From assembly GCA_963753055.1 (NCBI GenBank), contig CAVWAP010000001.1, positions 1,078,210 to 1,142,209 of the forward strand: a stretch of DNA of 64,000 bases, written 5' to 3'. Below, in pieces: positions 34,355 to 44,805 of this stretch. Each line of letters begins with the position of its first letter. Position 1 is the first letter of the stretch. Position numbers and translations under genes: made by a program. The notes under the pieces were generated by a model. That model was not told the DNA's origin. It saw nothing but the letters and a program-made list of their open reading frames with translations, and made no database searches. The stretch comes from JAUWGC01 sp963753055. Lineage in GTDB: Bacteria; Bacteroidota; Bacteroidia; Bacteroidales; B18-G4.

Positions 34355-37300
34355 TTAACTATCTGACTCCTCCTCTGCTTTCCTATCTGTCAATACTTCA
34401 TACTCTTCTTTTGAGCCGACAATGATATCCTGGTATCGCTTCAAGCCTGTACCTGCTGGTATCAGGTGTCCGACAATAACATTTTCTTTAAGTCCATGCA
34501 GGTCATCCAGTTTGGCCTGGATGGCTGCCTGGGTCAGTACTTTCGTTGTTTCCTGGAATGATGCTGCTGAGATAAAGCTTTTAGTTTGCAGCGAAGCCTT
34601 GGTAATTCCCTGGAGCACCTGTCTGGCTGTTGCCGGTTGTGCTTCACGAGCTTCCACAAGCTGCTTGTCCTTCCTTCTCAGTATTGAATTATCATCCCTT
34701 AACTTCCTGGAGCTGATGATCTGTCCGGGTCTGAAGTTACCGGAGTCACCTGGATCAATAACAACCTTATTACCAAAGATCTCATCATTTTCATCCTGGA
34801 ATGCGATCTTGTTTACCAGCTCACCTTCAAGGAATTTAGTATCGCCCGGATCATCAACTTCTACCTTACGCATCATCTGGCGGACAATTACCTCAAAGTG
34901 CTTGTCATTGATCTTCACACCCTGCAAACGGTATACTTCCTGGATCTCATTCACAATATACTCCTGAACCTTCATCGGTCCTTTAATAGCAAGGATGTCA
35001 GCAGGTGTCATAGCACCTTCAGAAAGTGATGTTCCTGCTTTGACATAATCATTCTCCTGTGCCAGGATCTGCTTTGATGTTGGAATAAGGTAACGTTTCT
35101 CTTCACCAGTCTTGGAGGTGATTATAATTTCACGGTTACCACGTTTAAGTTTTTTGCCAAAAGAAACAACACCGTCAATTTCCGACACCTTTGCAGGATC
35201 GGATGGGTTTCTTGCTTCAAAGAGCTCGGTAACCCTTGGCAGACCACCGGTGATATCACCTGATTTTCCAATTGCTCTAGGAATCTTAACCAATGATTCA
35301 CCAGCCTTAATATCTGCTTTGTCATCAACAACGATGTGAGATCCTACCGGTATGTCGTACTTCTTGAGTTCTTCACCCTTCTTATTGAGAATCATAATGG
35401 TAGGGTTCTTAGCTTTCTGACGACTTTCAATGATCACTTTTTCATGATAACCGGTTTGCTCGTCAGATTCTACACGGTAGGTGCGTCCTTCAAGGATATT
35501 TTCAAATTCGATCTTACCTGTCACTTCAGAAATGATAACGGCATTGTAAGGATCCCAATCACTGATCAAATCGCCCTTCTTTACAGTTTTTCCACTTTTG
35601 ATATAAAGACTTGCACCATATGGAATATTACTGGAAGTCAGGATGATATTTGTGTTTTTATCTATGATCCTCATCTCACCGGAACGACCTACAACGATTT
35701 CGTATGTCTTTCCTTCGGCATTGGTATATGGAGTAGTCCTTAATTCATCAAAAGTAACAACACCATCAAACTTTGCATGAAGCTTGGAACTGATGGCGAT
35801 ATTAGATGCAGTACCACCCACGTGGAAGGTACGCAGTGTAAGCTGTGTACCTGGTTCGCCAATCGATTGTGCTGCAATAACACCTACCGCTTCTCCTGCC
35901 TGAACCAACTGCCCGGAAGCCAGGTTTCTACCATAACATTTTGAGCAAACACCCTGCTTCGATTCGCAGGTCAATACCGACCTGATCTCTACAGCTTCCA
36001 TAGGTGAATCTTCAATCGCCCTGGCCACATCTTCATCAATTTCTTCACCGGCTCCGATCACGATCTCACCGGTCTGTGGATGAAAGACATCATGCAATGC
36101 AACCCTGCCAAGAATCCTGTCATATAATGATTCTACAACCTCTTCGCTCTTCTTAAGTGCAGTGATAGTGAGCCCCCTGAGTGTGCCACAGTCAACTTGA
36201 GAAATGATAACATCCTGGGCAACATCAACGAGTCGACGTGTAAGGTAACCGGCATCTGCTGTCTTAAGGGCAGTATCTGCAAGACCCTTACGAGCACCGT
36301 GTGTAGAGATAAAGTACTCGAGTACTGACAATCCTTCTTTAAAGTTAGAAAGGATCGGGTTCTCAATAATCTCACCACCCGTCGCGCCAGATTTCTGCGG
36401 CTTGGCCATCAAGCCCCTCATCCCTGCCAGCTGCCTGATCTGCTCTTTTGATCCCCTGGCACCGGAGTCAAGCATCATATAAATTGAGTTGAAACCCTGC
36501 CTGTCCTTAGAGAGCTTTTGCATAAGACTTTGTGTCAGCAATGAATTGGTATGTGTCCAGATGTCGATGATCTGGTTGTACCTTTCATTGTTAGTAATGA
36601 ATCCCATGTTATAGTTATTCATTACTTCATCTACCTCTGTATTAGCATCAGAAATCAGGTCCTGCTTGTTCTCGGGGATAATTACATCACCAAGGTTGAA
36701 TGAAAGTCCGCCTTTAAAAGCCATAAGGAATCCCATGTTCTTGATATCATCAAGGAACTTGGCTGTTTTGGCTGTACCGGTGACTTTCAGAATATTACCG
36801 ATAATATCCCTGAGGGATTTCTTGGTAAGCAATTCGTTAATATATCCGTACTCTTTCGGTACGATCTGGTTAAAGAGAATCCTGCCGACAGTAGTTTCAA
36901 TCTTGTTTTTGATTGGCTCACCCATTTTATTAACATCATCCACAATCACTTTGATCATGGCATGCAGGTCAACTTTGCCCTCATTATGCGCTATGATGAC
37001 TTCTTCAGGGCCATAGAATTCCATGCCTTCACCCTTAACCTCATGTTCTTTGCTGTTCTTTCTGGCTTTGGTGATATAGTAGAGTCCAAGTACCATGTCC
37101 TGTGAAGGAACAGTAATTGGAGCACCATTGGCCGGATTAAGAATATTATGTGATGCCAGCATTAGTATCTGTGCTTCAAGGATAGCAGCATTACCCAGGG
37201 GCACATGGACGGCCATCTGGTCACCATCAAAGTCAGCGTTAAAAGCGGTACATACAAGCGGGTGAAGCTGAATGGCCTTGCCTTCAATTAGCTTAGGCTG

Positions 37301-38653
37301 GAATGACTGTATTCCCAAGCGGTGCAGGGTAGGGGCACGGTTCAGCATGACCGGGTGACCTTTAAGAATATTTTCGAGGATATCCCAAACGACAGGATCT
37401 TTTCTGTCTACAATTTTCTTAGCAGACTTAACTGTCTTGACGATCCCTCTTTCTAATAATTTCCTGATGATAAATGGTTTGAATAATTCCGCTGCCATAG
37501 CTTTTGGTAAACCACATTCATTCAGGTTAAGCTCAGGACCAACAACAATAACTGAACGACCGGAATAGTCAACACGTTTACCCAGCAGGTTCTGACGGAA
37601 ACGCCCCTGCTTACCTTTCAGACTGTCGCTCAATGACTTTAATGCGCGGTTGGAGTCTGTTTTTACAGCATTGGCTTTCCTTGAATTATCAAATAATGAA
37701 TCAACAGCTTCCTGGAGCATGCGTTTTTCGTTACGCATGATCACGTCAGGTGCTTTGATTTCAATCAATCTCTTCAGCCTGTTATTTCTGATGATTACAC
37801 GGCGGTAAAGATCGTTTAGGTCGGAAGTAGCAAATCTCCCACCATCCAGTGGGACAAGCGGGCGCAGTTCCGGGGGTATAACAGGCACAACCTTCACAAT
37901 CATCCATTCAGGATGGTTTTCTATCCTTGTATTGCCATCTCTGAAAGCCTCGAAAACCTGAAGGCGTTTAAGGGCTTCCTGTTTTCTTTGTTGTGATGTC
38001 TCTGTATTTGCTTTATGTCTTAAGTCATATGATACCTGGTCAAGGTCAAGCCGTGCAAGGAGATCATGTATTGCCTCAGCCCCCATTTTAGCAATGAACT
38101 TACCTGGATCAGTATCGTCAAGGTATTGGTTGTCAGGTGGGAGCGCATCAATGATTTCAAAATACTCCTCTTCGGTGAGGAAATCCATGGTGTTGATGCC
38201 TTCACTTTCTTTGACACCCGGCTGAATTACCACATACCTTTCATAATAAATAATAGAGTCCAGCTTCTTGGTTTGCAACCCAAGCAAAGCACCAATCTTA
38301 TTCGGTAATGACTTAAAGAACCAGATGTGAGCAACAGGAACAACCAGTTGAATATGCCCGGTCCTTTCCCTTCTCACTTTCTTTTCAGTAACTTCAACAC
38401 CACAGCGGTCACATATAATGCCTTTATAACGGATCCTTTTATATTTCCCACAGTGACATTCCCAATCCTTTACGGGCCCGAAGATACGCTCGCAGAACAA
38501 GCCATCTCTCTCAGGTTTATAAGTCCTGTAATTGATTGTTTCTGGCTTTAACACCTCGCCAAACGACTTTTCCAGTATGGATTCCGGAGAAGCCAGGCTT
38601 ACTGTTATTGCATTGAATTCACTTGAGAATTTATTGTCCTTTCTGAATGCCAT
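34355..38653 (-). CDS. rpoC: RNA polymerase subunit beta'
   Basis: Protein of 1432 residues, beta' of RNA polymerase. Zinc-binding cysteines lie at the N-terminus (CHCGKYKRIRYKG ... CDRCGVEV, residues ~67-87); the catalytic magnesium loop NADFDGDQMAVH falls around 473-484; a second zinc site appears as CESKQGVCSKCYG near residue 900. Trigger-loop region and the C-terminal GTGLKRYQDI match. The length is usual for Bacteroidetes and the frame is intact. It starts 13 nt after rpoB. Confidence 0.98.
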   Translation of the reverse strand: MAFRKDNKFSSEFNAITVSLASPESILEKSFGEVLKPETINYRTYKPERDGLFCERIFGPVKDWECHCGKYKRIRYKGIICDRCGVEVTEKKVRRERTGHIQLVVPVAHIWFFKSLPNKIGALLGLQTKKLDSIIYYERYVVIQPGVKESEGINTMDFLTEEEYFEIIDALPPDNQYLDDTDPGKFIAKMGAEAIHDLLARLDLDQVSYDLRHKANTETSQQRKQEALKRLQVFEAFRDGNTRIENHPEWMIVKVVPVIPPELRPLVPLDGGRFATSDLNDLYRRVIIRNNRLKRLIEIKAPDVIMRNEKRMLQEAVDSLFDNSRKANAVKTDSNRALKSLSDSLKGKQGRFRQNLLGKRVDYSGRSVIVVGPELNLNECGLPKAMAAELFKPFIIRKLLERGIVKTVKSAKKIVDRKDPVVWDILENILKGHPVMLNRAPTLHRLGIQSFQPKLIEGKAIQLHPLVCTAFNADFDGDQMAVHVPLGNAAILEAQILMLASHNILNPANGAPITVPSQDMVLGLYYITKARKNSKEHEVKGEGMEFYGPEEVIIAHNEGKVDLHAMIKVIVDDVNKMGEPIKNKIETTVGRILFNQIVPKEYGYINELLTKKSLRDIIGNILKVTGTAKTAKFLDDIKNMGFLMAFKGGLSFNLGDVIIPENKQDLISDANTEVDEVMNNYNMGFITNNERYNQIIDIWTHTNSLLTQSLMQKLSKDRQGFNSIYMMLDSGARGSKEQIRQLAGMRGLMAKPQKSGATGGEIIENPILSNFKEGLSVLEYFISTHGARKGLADTALKTADAGYLTRRLVDVAQDVIISQVDCGTLRGLTITALKKSEEVVESLYDRILGRVALHDVFHPQTGEIVIGAGEEIDEDVARAIEDSPMEAVEIRSVLTCESKQGVCSKCYGRNLASGQLVQAGEAVGVIAAQSIGEPGTQLTLRTFHVGGTASNIAISSKLHAKFDGVVTFDELRTTPYTNAEGKTYEIVVGRSGEMRIIDKNTNIILTSSNIPYGASLYIKSGKTVKKGDLISDWDPYNAVIISEVTGKIEFENILEGRTYRVESDEQTGYHEKVIIESRQKAKNPTIMILNKKGEELKKYDIPVGSHIVVDDKADIKAGESLVKIPRAIGKSGDITGGLPRVTELFEARNPSDPAKVSEIDGVVSFGKKLKRGNREIIITSKTGEEKRYLIPTSKQILAQENDYVKAGTSLSEGAMTPADILAIKGPMKVQEYIVNEIQEVYRLQGVKINDKHFEVIVRQMMRKVEVDDPGDTKFLEGELVNKIAFQDENDEIFGNKVVIDPGDSGNFRPGQIISSRKLRDDNSILRRKDKQLVEAREAQPATARQVLQGITKASLQTKSFISAASFQETTKVLTQAAIQAKLDDLHGLKENVIVGHLIPAGTGLKRYQDIIVGSKEEYEVLTDRKAEEESDS

Positions 38654-38666
38654 ATGTTATAATGAT

Positions 38667-41600
38667 TTAGTCGAATGAAACGTTAAGACCTAATCCTTTT
38701 AATTCATGTACAAGTACATTAAAGGATTCTGGTACACCAGGTCGAGGCATATTTTCGCCCTTGACAATGGCTTCATAGGCCTTTGCACGGCCTTGAACGT
38801 CGTCAGATTTGACGGTTAATATCTCCTGGAGAACGTTGGCTGCACCGAAGGCTTCGAGAGCCCAGACTTCCATCTCACCAAAACGCTGTCCTCCAAACTG
38901 TGCTTTACCACCAAGTGGCTGTTGAGTGATCAATGAGTAAGGACCTATAGACCTTGCGTGCATTTTGTCATCAACCATATGGTGAAGCTTAAGCATGTAT
39001 ATATAACCTACTGTCGTTGCCTGATCGAACTTTTTGCCTGTCTCACCATCATAGAGATAGACTTTCCCATCGATAGGTAGTTTAGCTTTTTCCATTAACT
39101 CATTGATTTGAGCATAAGTAGCTCCATCGAAGATTGGAGAAGCAAAGTACATTCCAAGTCGCTTGCCGGCCCATCCGAGAACAGTTTCATAAATTTGTCC
39201 AAGGTTCATCCTGGAAGGTACACCCAGTGGGTTCAACACGATGTCGACCGGTGTTCCGTCCTCCAGGAATGGCATATCCTCTTCACGAACGATCTTAGCA
39301 ACTATACCTTTGTTACCGTGTCGACCCGACATCTTATCACCAACTTTAAGCTTACGCTTCTTGGCAACATACACCTTTGCCATTTGGACAATTCCATTTG
39401 GAAGGTCATCTCCAACGGTTGCAACAAACTTCTTACGGTTATAAATACCAAGGATTTCCTTGTACTTAATGATATAATTATTGATTACCTGCTTGATCAA
39501 TTCATTCTTCTTCTTGTCAGTTGTCCATTTATTAGGATAGACATTCATGTAATCAATGGAAGTGAGATATTTTTGAGTAAACTTAGCTTTCTTAGGTATC
39601 AGGACTTCCTTGAAGTTGTTATAAACACCCTGGGATGTTTTACCGCTTACCAGGATGGTCAGTTTATCAACAAGTTTGGATTTCAGTTCGGTGCTATGAT
39701 TTTCGAACTCGTTGTCAATGCTCTGAATAACATCTTTCTCCTTTGCTTTTGATTTCCTGTCCTTGATAGCCCTTGAAAACAACTTGTTTTCTACGACAAC
39801 ACCTTTCATTGCTGGAGGTGCTTTCAATGATGCATTCTTGACATCACCTGCTTTGTCACCGAATATTGCACGAAGCAGCTTCTCTTCAGGAGTTGGATCA
39901 CTTTCACCTTTTGGTGTGATCTTACCGATCAGGATGTCTCCTTCATTGACCTCAGCTCCAATCCTGATGAGTCCGTTCTCATCAAGGTCTTTGGTTGCTT
40001 CAGCACTGACATTAGGTATGTCGTTAGTCAGCTCCTCAACACCTCTTTTGGTATCCCTTACTTCCAGTGTGAACTCCTCGATGTGAATTGACGTGAAAAT
40101 ATCTTCTTTCACAACTTTTTCAGAGACAACAATGGCATCTTCAAAGTTATAACCCTTCCATGGCATGAATGCCACCATCAGGTTACGTCCCAGAGCCAGT
40201 TCTCCAGCTTCGGTAGCATATCCTTCACAGAGCACCTCTCCCTTTTTCACCTTATCACCCTTCTTGACGATAGGTCGAAGGTTCATACAGGAATTTTGGT
40301 TGGTCCGTGTGAATTTTGTGAGGTTATAATGCTTGATATCATCATCGAAGCTCACCAGCTTTTCCTCATCAATCCTGGTGTACCTGATGATAATTTCATT
40401 AGCATCAACATACTCAACGATGCCATCACCTTCAGCATTGATCAGTACCCTGGAGTCTCTGGCAACATCTTTTTCAATACCTGTACCAACAAATGGTGCT
40501 TCAGGGTTCATCAACGGCACTGCCTGACGCATCATATTTGATCCCATCAAGGCCCGGTTAGCATCATCATGCTCCAGGAAGGGGATCAATGAAGAAGCGA
40601 TAGAAGCAATTTGGTTAGGGGCGGCATCGATAAGGTCAACTTTCTCTTTTTCAATAATGGGATAGTCGGCCTGGTAACGTGCTTTCACCTTGTCGCGTAC
40701 AAAATTGCCTTTATCATCTAACAGTGTGTTTGCCTGGGCGATGATCTTTTCTTCTTCCTCTTCTGCACTCAGGTAGATGGGCTTAACTTTCGTTTTTACA
40801 CTACCTCCCTCAACTTGAAGGTATGGTGTTTCGATGAATCCCAGCTTGTTGATCTTGGCAAATACACAAAGAGAAGAGATCAATCCAATATTTGGTCCCT
40901 CCGGTGTTTCGATTGTACATAACCTACCATAGTGAGTGTAATGTACGTCACGAACCTCAAAGCCAGCTCTTTCACGTGACAGTCCACCAGGTCCCAGTGC
41001 AGAAATCCTCCTTTTGTGAGTCAGCTCTGATAAGGGATTGGTTTGATCCATGAATTGCGATAACTGGTTTGTTCCGAAGAATGAGTTAATCACTGACGAC
41101 AGGGTCTTGGCATTGATCAGGTCTGTTGGTGTAAACACCTCATTATCCCGAACATTCATCCTTTCCCTGATTGTCCTAGCCATCCTGGCAAGTCCGACAC
41201 CGAATTGTGCGTACAGTTGTTCACCAACAGTACGAACACGGCGGTTACTTAAATGGTCGATATCATCTATATCTGTCTTGGCGTTGGCCAGTGCGATCAA
41301 ATATTTTATGATTGAGATAATATCTTCTTTGGTAAGAACTTTGACATCTGCCGCTGTTTCCAGGTTCAGCTTACGGTTGATCCTGAATCGGCCGACATCT
41401 CCAAGGTCATATCTCTTATCGGAGAAGAACAATTTCTCAATAATACCCCTTGCAGTCTCTTCATCCGGGGGCTCTGCGTTACGCAGTTGCCTGTAGATGT
41501 ATTCGACGGCCTCTTTCTCAGAGTTGGCCGTATCTTTCTGCAGGGTATTAAAGATTATTGAATAATCACTTGTATTGATGTCTTTCCTGTGTAAAAGAAT

Positions 41601-42473
41601 ATTCTTGATGCCTGCATCGACTATCAAATCGATATGCTGGTCCTCCAGTTCCGTTTCACGTTCGAGGATGACCTCTGTACGTTCGATTGAAACCACTTCT
41701 CCAGTATCCTCATCAACAAAATCCTCAACCCATGAGCGTAACACCCTTGCTGCCAGCGTACGACCAAGCACTCTTTTTAAGCCAGCCTTACTGACTTTGA
41801 TTTCTTCTGCAAGGTCGAAGATCTCCAGGATGTCTTTATCACTTTCGTAGCCAATAGCCCTCAGCAATGTAGTAACAGGTAATTTTTTCTTCCTGTCGAT
41901 GTATGCATACATCACATTGTTGATATCTGTCGTAAACTCCATCCATGATCCCTTGAAAGGGATAATCCTGGCAGAGTACAACTGCGATCCGTTGGCGTGA
42001 AGGCTTGTACCGAAAAAGACACCGGGTGACCTGTGCAACTGCGAAACTACAACCCTTTCTGCACCATTTATAATAAAGGTGCCCTTGGGAGTCATATATG
42101 GTATCATCCCAAGATACACATCCTGCACAATGGTTTCAAAGTCCTCGTGCTCAGGGTCGGTACAATAGAGTTTAAGTTTTGCTTTCAACGGGACACTATA
42201 AGTGAGCCCGCGGGCAATGCACTCTTCGATTGAATATCTGGGAGGATCGATATAATAGTCCAGAAATTCAAGCACAAAATTGTTTCTTGCATCTGTTATT
42301 GGAAAGTTTTCGCTGAAAACTTTATATAATCCCTCATTAACCCTGTTTTCCGGGTTTGTCTCCAGCTGGAAAAAGTCCTGGAAAGACTTGAGCTGAATGT
42401 CCAGAAAATCAGGATATTCAGTTTGGATTTTAGTAGATGCGAAATTGATTCTTTCGATTGTTTTTGATGCCAA
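38667..42473 (-). CDS. rpoB: RNA polymerase subunit beta
   Basis: Protein of 1268 residues, the beta subunit. Family segments are easily read: GAERVVVSQLHRSPGVFF, the rifampicin-pocket region FFGTNQLSQFMDQTNPLSELTHKRR (positions ~465-490; no obvious resistance change in the S/H/R positions), ETPEGPNIGLI, and C-terminal GGQRFGEMEVWALEAFGAA. It follows rplL after about 115 bp that contain an imperfect hairpin, the classic place for attenuation. Confidence 0.98.
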   Translation of the reverse strand: MASKTIERINFASTKIQTEYPDFLDIQLKSFQDFFQLETNPENRVNEGLYKVFSENFPITDARNNFVLEFLDYYIDPPRYSIEECIARGLTYSVPLKAKLKLYCTDPEHEDFETIVQDVYLGMIPYMTPKGTFIINGAERVVVSQLHRSPGVFFGTSLHANGSQLYSARIIPFKGSWMEFTTDINNVMYAYIDRKKKLPVTTLLRAIGYESDKDILEIFDLAEEIKVSKAGLKRVLGRTLAARVLRSWVEDFVDEDTGEVVSIERTEVILERETELEDQHIDLIVDAGIKNILLHRKDINTSDYSIIFNTLQKDTANSEKEAVEYIYRQLRNAEPPDEETARGIIEKLFFSDKRYDLGDVGRFRINRKLNLETAADVKVLTKEDIISIIKYLIALANAKTDIDDIDHLSNRRVRTVGEQLYAQFGVGLARMARTIRERMNVRDNEVFTPTDLINAKTLSSVINSFFGTNQLSQFMDQTNPLSELTHKRRISALGPGGLSRERAGFEVRDVHYTHYGRLCTIETPEGPNIGLISSLCVFAKINKLGFIETPYLQVEGGSVKTKVKPIYLSAEEEEEKIIAQANTLLDDKGNFVRDKVKARYQADYPIIEKEKVDLIDAAPNQIASIASSLIPFLEHDDANRALMGSNMMRQAVPLMNPEAPFVGTGIEKDVARDSRVLINAEGDGIVEYVDANEIIIRYTRIDEEKLVSFDDDIKHYNLTKFTRTNQNSCMNLRPIVKKGDKVKKGEVLCEGYATEAGELALGRNLMVAFMPWKGYNFEDAIVVSEKVVKEDIFTSIHIEEFTLEVRDTKRGVEELTNDIPNVSAEATKDLDENGLIRIGAEVNEGDILIGKITPKGESDPTPEEKLLRAIFGDKAGDVKNASLKAPPAMKGVVVENKLFSRAIKDRKSKAKEKDVIQSIDNEFENHSTELKSKLVDKLTILVSGKTSQGVYNNFKEVLIPKKAKFTQKYLTSIDYMNVYPNKWTTDKKKNELIKQVINNYIIKYKEILGIYNRKKFVATVGDDLPNGIVQMAKVYVAKKRKLKVGDKMSGRHGNKGIVAKIVREEDMPFLEDGTPVDIVLNPLGVPSRMNLGQIYETVLGWAGKRLGMYFASPIFDGATYAQINELMEKAKLPIDGKVYLYDGETGKKFDQATTVGYIYMLKLHHMVDDKMHARSIGPYSLITQQPLGGKAQFGGQRFGEMEVWALEAFGAANVLQEILTVKSDDVQGRAKAYEAIVKGENMPRPGVPESFNVLVHELKGLGLNVSFD

Positions 42474-42529
42474 GGTTTTAGGGTTTTAAGTTATGTAGTA
42501 AACAAATAAAAATCTGATTTATTAACATG

Positions 42530-42566
42530 AAACAGACTGTTTCCCTTTTTCGAAGCGAAAACAGTC
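42530..42566 (-). promoter_or_regulatory. Inverted repeats between rplL and rpoB (possible attenuator)
   Basis: GACTGTTT at 42535-42542 pairs with AAACAGTC at 42559-42566, and a second overlapping 7-bp inverted repeat (GAAACAG/CTGTTTC) lies at 42530-42544. An 11-nt direct repeat ATGAAACAGAC also flanks the region. The T run needed for a strong terminator is absent, so a partial or regulated attenuator, known between rplL and rpoB in other bacteria, is more likely than full termination. Confidence 0.4.
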
Positions 42567-42588
42567 TTAAAATGAAACAGACAAACTA

Positions 42589-42972
42589 CTACTTAACTTC
42601 AACCTCTGCACCAGCCTCTTCGAGCTGTTTCTTTAATGCTTCAGCTTCGTCTTTAGTTACACCTTCTTTAATTGCTTTAGGTGCGGCATCAACTAATTCT
42701 TTAGCTTCTTTTAGTCCAAGACTGGTCAGTTCTTTAACCAATTTAACTACTGCCAATTTCGACTGACCTGCTGCGTTGATGATTACGTCGAAAGCTGTTT
42801 GTTCTTCGGCTGCGGCGCCAACGTCAGCACCACCTGCTCCAGGGGCTGCGATTACTGCTGCAGCTGCAGCAGGTTCAATACCATATTCTTCTTTCAGAAT
42901 GCCAGCTAATTCATTAACATCTTTTACAGTTAAATTAACTAATTCTTCTGCGAGCTTTTTAAGATCTGCCAT
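42589..42972 (-). CDS. rplL: Ribosomal protein L7/L12
   Basis: Acidic protein of 127 residues forming the flexible ribosomal stalk that recruits translation factors. The N-terminal dimer part (LKKLAEELVNLTVKDVNELAG), the alanine/glycine-rich hinge (AAAAAVIAAPGAGGADVGAA) and the C-terminal domain (VIINAAGQSKLAVVKLVKEL ... GLKEAKELVDAAPKAIKEG) are all clear. The gene is intact, preceded by rplJ and followed by the rpoB attenuation region. Confidence 0.97.
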   Translation of the reverse strand: MADLKKLAEELVNLTVKDVNELAGILKEEYGIEPAAAAAVIAAPGAGGADVGAAAEEQTAFDVIINAAGQSKLAVVKLVKELTSLGLKEAKELVDAAPKAIKEGVTKDEAEALKKQLEEAGAEVEVK

Positions 42973-43031
42973 TTTATTATAAATTTTAATAGTTTTAAAT
43001 TCGAAATAGTAATTAAAAAAATCTTGTTTGA

Positions 43032-43553
43032 TTACTCTGACCGTTCTCCTAATGTCTTAACCAGACCAGAGATTGTATTGCCACCTGATTGCAGGGCACC
43101 TAAAACATTCCTCATTGGGGATTGCAGTAAAGCAATAATGTCACCAACAAGTTCATTTTTAGATTTCAGTGCAACCAAAAAGTCAAGCTGATCATCACCG
43201 ATATAGGTCATTTCCTCAATGAAGGCACCTTTTAATATCGGTTTTTCAGATTTTTTTCTGAATTCCTTGATCAGCTTGGCCGGGGCGTTACCTGCTTCAG
43301 CAAACATAATGGAAGTCGGGCCCTTTAAGAGTTCATAAAGTTCCTCGTAGTTCTTCTCAGATTTATCCATTGCTTTGCGCAACAAAGTATTTTTCACAAC
43401 TGTGACTTTTATAGCATACTTATGACACAGGCGACGAAGCTTTGTTGTCTTTTCTGAATCTAGTTCAGAAATATCGGCAATATAAAAATTGTTATTATTT
43501 GCCAAAGCATCAGTCAGCGAATCAATAAGTTGATTTTTGTCTTCTTTTCTCAT
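43032..43553 (-). CDS. rplJ: Ribosomal protein L10
   Basis: Protein of 173 residues, the base of the L7/L12 stalk. Characteristic parts: the N-terminal RNA-binding stretch, KYAIKVTVVKNTLLRKAM, GPTSIMFAEAGNAPAKLI and the C-terminal helix binding L7/L12. The frame is intact and in the normal order between rplA and rplL. It is 29 nt downstream of rplA's stop. Confidence 0.97.
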   Translation of the reverse strand: MRKEDKNQLIDSLTDALANNNNFYIADISELDSEKTTKLRRLCHKYAIKVTVVKNTLLRKAMDKSEKNYEELYELLKGPTSIMFAEAGNAPAKLIKEFRKKSEKPILKGAFIEEMTYIGDDQLDFLVALKSKNELVGDIIALLQSPMRNVLGALQSGGNTISGLVKTLGERSE

Positions 43554-43582
43554 GATTCTTCTTTATCTAACGCCAAAAGAAA

Positions 43583-44277
43583 TTATACGGTAATTGATTT
43601 TGGCTCAATTTTAATACCAGGACTCATTGTACTGGAAATGAAAATACTCTTCATGTATGTACCTTTAGAAGCAGCTGGTTTCATTTTCAAGATGGTCAGC
43701 AGCAGTTCCCTGGCGTTATCAACAATCTTATCATGCTCAAAGGAAACTTTTCCAATTGAAGCATGAATGATCCCTGACTTATCAACTTTAAAATCAATCT
43801 TACCTGCTTTCACATCATTGATAGCTTTGCCAATCTCCATAGTAACAGTTCCAGTCTTTGGATTAGGCATTAATCCCCTGGGTCCTAATACTTTACCCAA
43901 TGCGCCAACTTTAGGCATAACACTGGGCATAGTGATTACCACATCAAAATCGGTCCAGCCTTTCTTGATCTTGTCGACAAATTCATCAAGACCAACATAA
44001 TCTGCACCTGCAGCTTTTGCTTCTTCTTCTTTCTCTGGTGTACAAAGTACGAGAACCCTTATTGTTTTGCCAGTTCCGTGGGGCAGGGTAACTGTCCCCG
44101 TACCATTTGATTGGCTTTTCTTGGGTCCACGCCAAGCCGAACATCGAGATCGACTGAAGCATCGAATTTTGTAAAGGAAATATCTTTGATTACCTCAACG
44201 GCTTCAATCAAAGGATAAATCTTTTCTTTATCGAATTTATCAAAAGCTTCTTTCTGTTTTTTAGTAAATTTTGCCAT
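43583..44277 (-). CDS. rplA: Ribosomal protein L1, frame disrupted by one apparent indel
   Basis: L1 binds 23S rRNA at the mobile stalk. The N-terminal part reads MAKFTKKQKEAFDKFD ... VRLGVDPRKANQMVRG in one frame; the rest continues in the neighbouring frame as TVTLPHGTGKT, VLVLCTPEKEEEAKAAG and ITMPSVMPKVGALGKVLGPRG to a stop at 43583. The switch falls at the GGGG run (plus-strand CCCC at 44096-44099), where one more G restores a complete L1 of about 231 residues. No residues are otherwise missing. L1 is a normally single-copy ribosomal protein, so a sequence error is likelier than true inactivation. Order rplK-rplA-rplJ-rplL is the usual one. Confidence 0.9.
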
Positions 44278-44312
44278 TTCACCTACTCGTTATAATACAT
44301 TAGCACGGTTTA

Positions 44313-44755
44313 TTACTTTAGAAACGGTGATGCTCCTTTAATCCTGACGCCCATGCTTCTTGCAGTACCGGCAACCATCGTCATGGCAGATTCGACTGTA
44401 AAAGCATTAGGTCGACCATTTTGCCTTCAGCAATTGTCTTAACTTGGTCCCAGGTTATCGTAGCCAATTTTCATTCGGTTAGATTCTGGTGAACCTTTTT
44501 TGATTTTTGCGCTTCCAACAATTGAACTGCAACAGGAGGAAGTTTAATAATGAAATCAAATGACTTATCCTTATACACAGTAATAATAACTGGTAGAAAT
44601 TTCCCTGCCTGTTCTTGGGTCCGGGCATTGAATTGCTTACAAAACTCCATGATGTTCACACCTTTAGCACCTAATGCAGGTCCTACAGGAGGGGATGGAT
44701 TTGCAGCGCCTCCTCTTATTTGCAATTTAATGAGTCCGCTAACTTCTTTTGCCAT
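44313..44755 (-). CDS. rplK: Ribosomal protein L11, frame disrupted by three apparent indels
   Basis: L11 is part of the GTPase-associated centre. The N-terminal 90 residues read normally (LIKLQIRGGAANPSPPVGPALGAKGVNIMEFCKQFN). The C-terminal domain is recognisable only if the frame is shifted three times: near 44496-44501 (A6 run, one base short), at 44462 (one base extra) and near 44408 (one base short). With these repaired, GSPESNRMKIG, ITWDQVK, LNAFTVESAM and MVAGTARSMGVRIKG line up to a stop at 44313. Total length then equals the usual ~147 residues. Sequence error is much likelier than real loss of an essential gene. Confidence 0.88.
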
Positions 44756-44805
44756 TTCTTATTGATATAACTTATCGTTTATTAATTTAATCGATTACCT
44801 GATAA

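Noticed and set aside
34422..41850. Long plus-strand open frames over rpoC and rpoB
   Set aside because: They are opposite-strand shadows of rpoC and rpoB with no domain, start signal or amino acid composition typical of real proteins.
43583..44755. rplA and rplK as true pseudogenes
   Set aside because: Their codons stay conserved across the shifts, the operon is otherwise intact and the products are core ribosomal proteins.
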